The position numbers were made by a program, and so were the translations under genes. Source: Terriglobia bacterium (lineage in GTDB: Bacteria > Acidobacteriota > Terriglobia > Terriglobales > Acidobacteriaceae). Taken from it: a DNA stretch of 64,000 bases. This document shows, one piece after another, positions 62,947 to 64,000 of the stretch; position 1 is the stretch's first letter; each line of letters begins with the position of its first letter. A model generated the notes under the pieces. The model ran no database searches and was not told the origin of the DNA. It saw only the letters and a program-made list of their open reading frames with translations. The stretch is taken from NCBI GenBank assembly GCA_032252755.1, contig JAVUPY010000067.1:118445-182444 (forward strand), written 5' to 3'.

Positions 62947-64000
62947 TTAGATCGCGATATTCGGTTCGGAAGCTCGACGCTGAAGAATTGATCCCGGTCG
63001 CCCTGATGCTCTGAACGTTCTCCACGCCTGCAGCCCGCTTCCAATGAGTATTGCTGAAATTCCCAGAGGAGCAATGCAATTCATCAACGCTTCAGTCGCA
63101 CCCTGATGAAGGTGTAACAGCGGTGCGACGCCGGTCAAAATCTCTGAAGCGACGAATGGGTAAATACCCGTCAGAAGAAAGCCGGAAACGATTATTCGTT
63201 CGCTCCCGAACAGACGGCGCTCCTGATTATTGCGGAGCAGTCGCGCCATCACCGGCAGGAGTATGGTACCCGTGTAGGTGAAGACCAGGACTGGAGCGCC
63301 AGCCATCCACGGAAGGTAGTCGAGCGTCCGAAAGCGTTCTTTGTCGATGTCGCAGCCAGGTGCGGTCACCCAGTCTGCAAGCAAGCGGATGAGAAGAGTT
63401 CCGCCCCAAAGCGCGACATAACAGCTTCTCCAAGCCCAGATCCGCTTTTCCCCAAACAGGACGATAAACAAAACAGCGGGACTTTCATTTCCCGAGAGAC
63501 GCAGAACCGAGGTCCGGTGGAACACGCTCGCAAAGGCGTCCGGGATATAGCTGATGAATGGGAGAAGCAGCACGCACAACACCGCAATCGCCCAGAGCAG
63601 TTCACGCCATTGACGACGCACAATCAAGACCGGGACCAGCAGGATGCTGTAGAACTTCGTTCCAATCGAAAGCCCCAGGAAACTACCGCTGGCCGCAACG
63701 CTTCGCGCGCAGGCGAAAACCAGGAACGCCATCATCAATCCGTCGAGATTTCCGCCCGTCAGAAGCGCGTAAAACGGCGCATAGGTCAAGGTGATGGCGA
63801 GGATTAACGCAGTGTTCAGCAGATTCAGTTTCAACTGGCGGCTCAGCCAGACAATCGCAACCACAACGAGGACGAAGGTTACAACTCGAAACGCGATGAA
63901 CGCGTTCCAGAAACTCAAATGGTGCAGCGCCATGGGCAGGTATAGCGCGGGTGGCAGGGGAATGAAACTAGTCTCCTTGTACGGGCTTGCACCAGAAAGG
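62947..64000 (-). CDS. GT87-like polyprenol-phosphate-mannose-dependent mannosyltransferase, 5' end outside the window
   Basis: Polytopic membrane protein, open to the window edge without a start; the visible N-terminus continues ahead of the internal ATG at 63933 as GASPYKETSFIPLPPALYLP, a segment typical of GT-C enzymes. TYAPFYALLTGGNLDGLMMAFLVFACA and GLSIGTKFYSILLVPVLIV (GNxD and K-loop region) match GT87. At least eight membrane helices are visible. It would transfer mannose or arabinose from a polyprenyl donor outside the membrane; substrate unknown. Convergent with the flavoprotein gene, with 21 bases between stops. Confidence 0.8.
   Translation of the reverse strand, partial: LSGASPYKETSFIPLPPALYLPMALHHLSFWNAFIAFRVVTFVLVVVAIVWLSRQLKLNLLNTALILAITLTYAPFYALLTGGNLDGLMMAFLVFACARSVAASGSFLGLSIGTKFYSILLVPVLIVRRQWRELLWAIAVLCVLLLPFISYIPDAFASVFHRTSVLRLSGNESPAVLFIVLFGEKRIWAWRSCYVALWGGTLLIRLLADWVTAPGCDIDKERFRTLDYLPWMAGAPVLVFTYTGTILLPVMARLLRNNQERRLFGSERIIVSGFLLTGIYPFVASEILTGVAPLLHLHQGATEALMNCIAPLGISAILIGSGLQAWRTFRASGRPGSILQRRASEPNIAI

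Overview
The window is a GC-rich bacterial chromosome segment, most likely from an acidobacterium (class Terriglobia, Koribacter-like). The main evidence is three genes of the VWFA-related acidobacterial family (TIGR03436-type C-terminus GYYAP/GYYP), short post-signal-peptide LPDAPS motifs, a TonB-receptor remnant of the acidobacterial carboxypeptidase-regulatory type, and dispersed GC-rich palindromes ending in GGGCACC. I saw no rRNA, tRNA, CRISPR array, prophage or intact insertion sequence.

Layout. 0-4 kb: three secreted VWA proteins, the last two divergent. 4-9 kb: orphan MglA-like GTPase, a small membrane protein, a PEBP/YbhB protein, CCA-adding/poly(A) polymerase-type nucleotidyltransferase, TsaD. 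9-18.5 kb: transglutaminase-like secreted protein, a coupled YggS-membrane protein-DUF167 unit followed by a POT-like transporter, AlkD-like protein, RNase D, DUF2911, an FmdE-like protein coupled to a secreted protein, a small basic exported protein. 18.6-20.7 kb: DUF721-gatC-gatA operon (minus strand, ATGA overlaps). 20.7-27.2 kb: accessory-looking region with dispersed palindromes, a decayed TonB-receptor tail, a collagen-like DNRLRE protein, a SpoU methyltransferase, an exported DinB-like protein, a triplicated-repeat exported protein, a candidate structured RNA and a DUF169 protein. 27.4-34.5 kb: HD-GYP response regulator, GT2 glycosyltransferase, RlpA-like lipoprotein, guaB flanked by two paralogous exported proteins.

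34.8-43.7 kb: the translation/transcription operon rimP-nusA-infB followed by DUF503, rbfA, nrnA and a GT39 membrane glycosyltransferase; its leader carries a promoter-like site and an attenuator-like hairpin. ylxR is missing between nusA and infB. 43.9-51 kb: double GNAT, M24 peptidase with two coupled membrane proteins, S9 peptidase, HesB/IscA-type Fe-S carrier, Big-2 lipoprotein. 51-61.1 kb: a long minus-strand block running ABC ATPase, ABC permease, TPR protein with pseudopilin-like tail, LolA, then PilC, PilB, PilM, PilN, PilO, PilP/GspC-like and a pseudopilin: the inner-membrane part of a type IV pilus/type II secretion machine, with no secretin in view. 61.3-64 kb: an amine-oxidase/UDP-galactopyranose-mutase-like flavoprotein and a GT87-like membrane mannosyltransferase cut by the window end.

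Starts were chosen by Shine-Dalgarno sequence, overlap with the upstream stop and signal-peptide position; several differ from the longest open frame. All family names come from recognising motifs by eye; no search was run.
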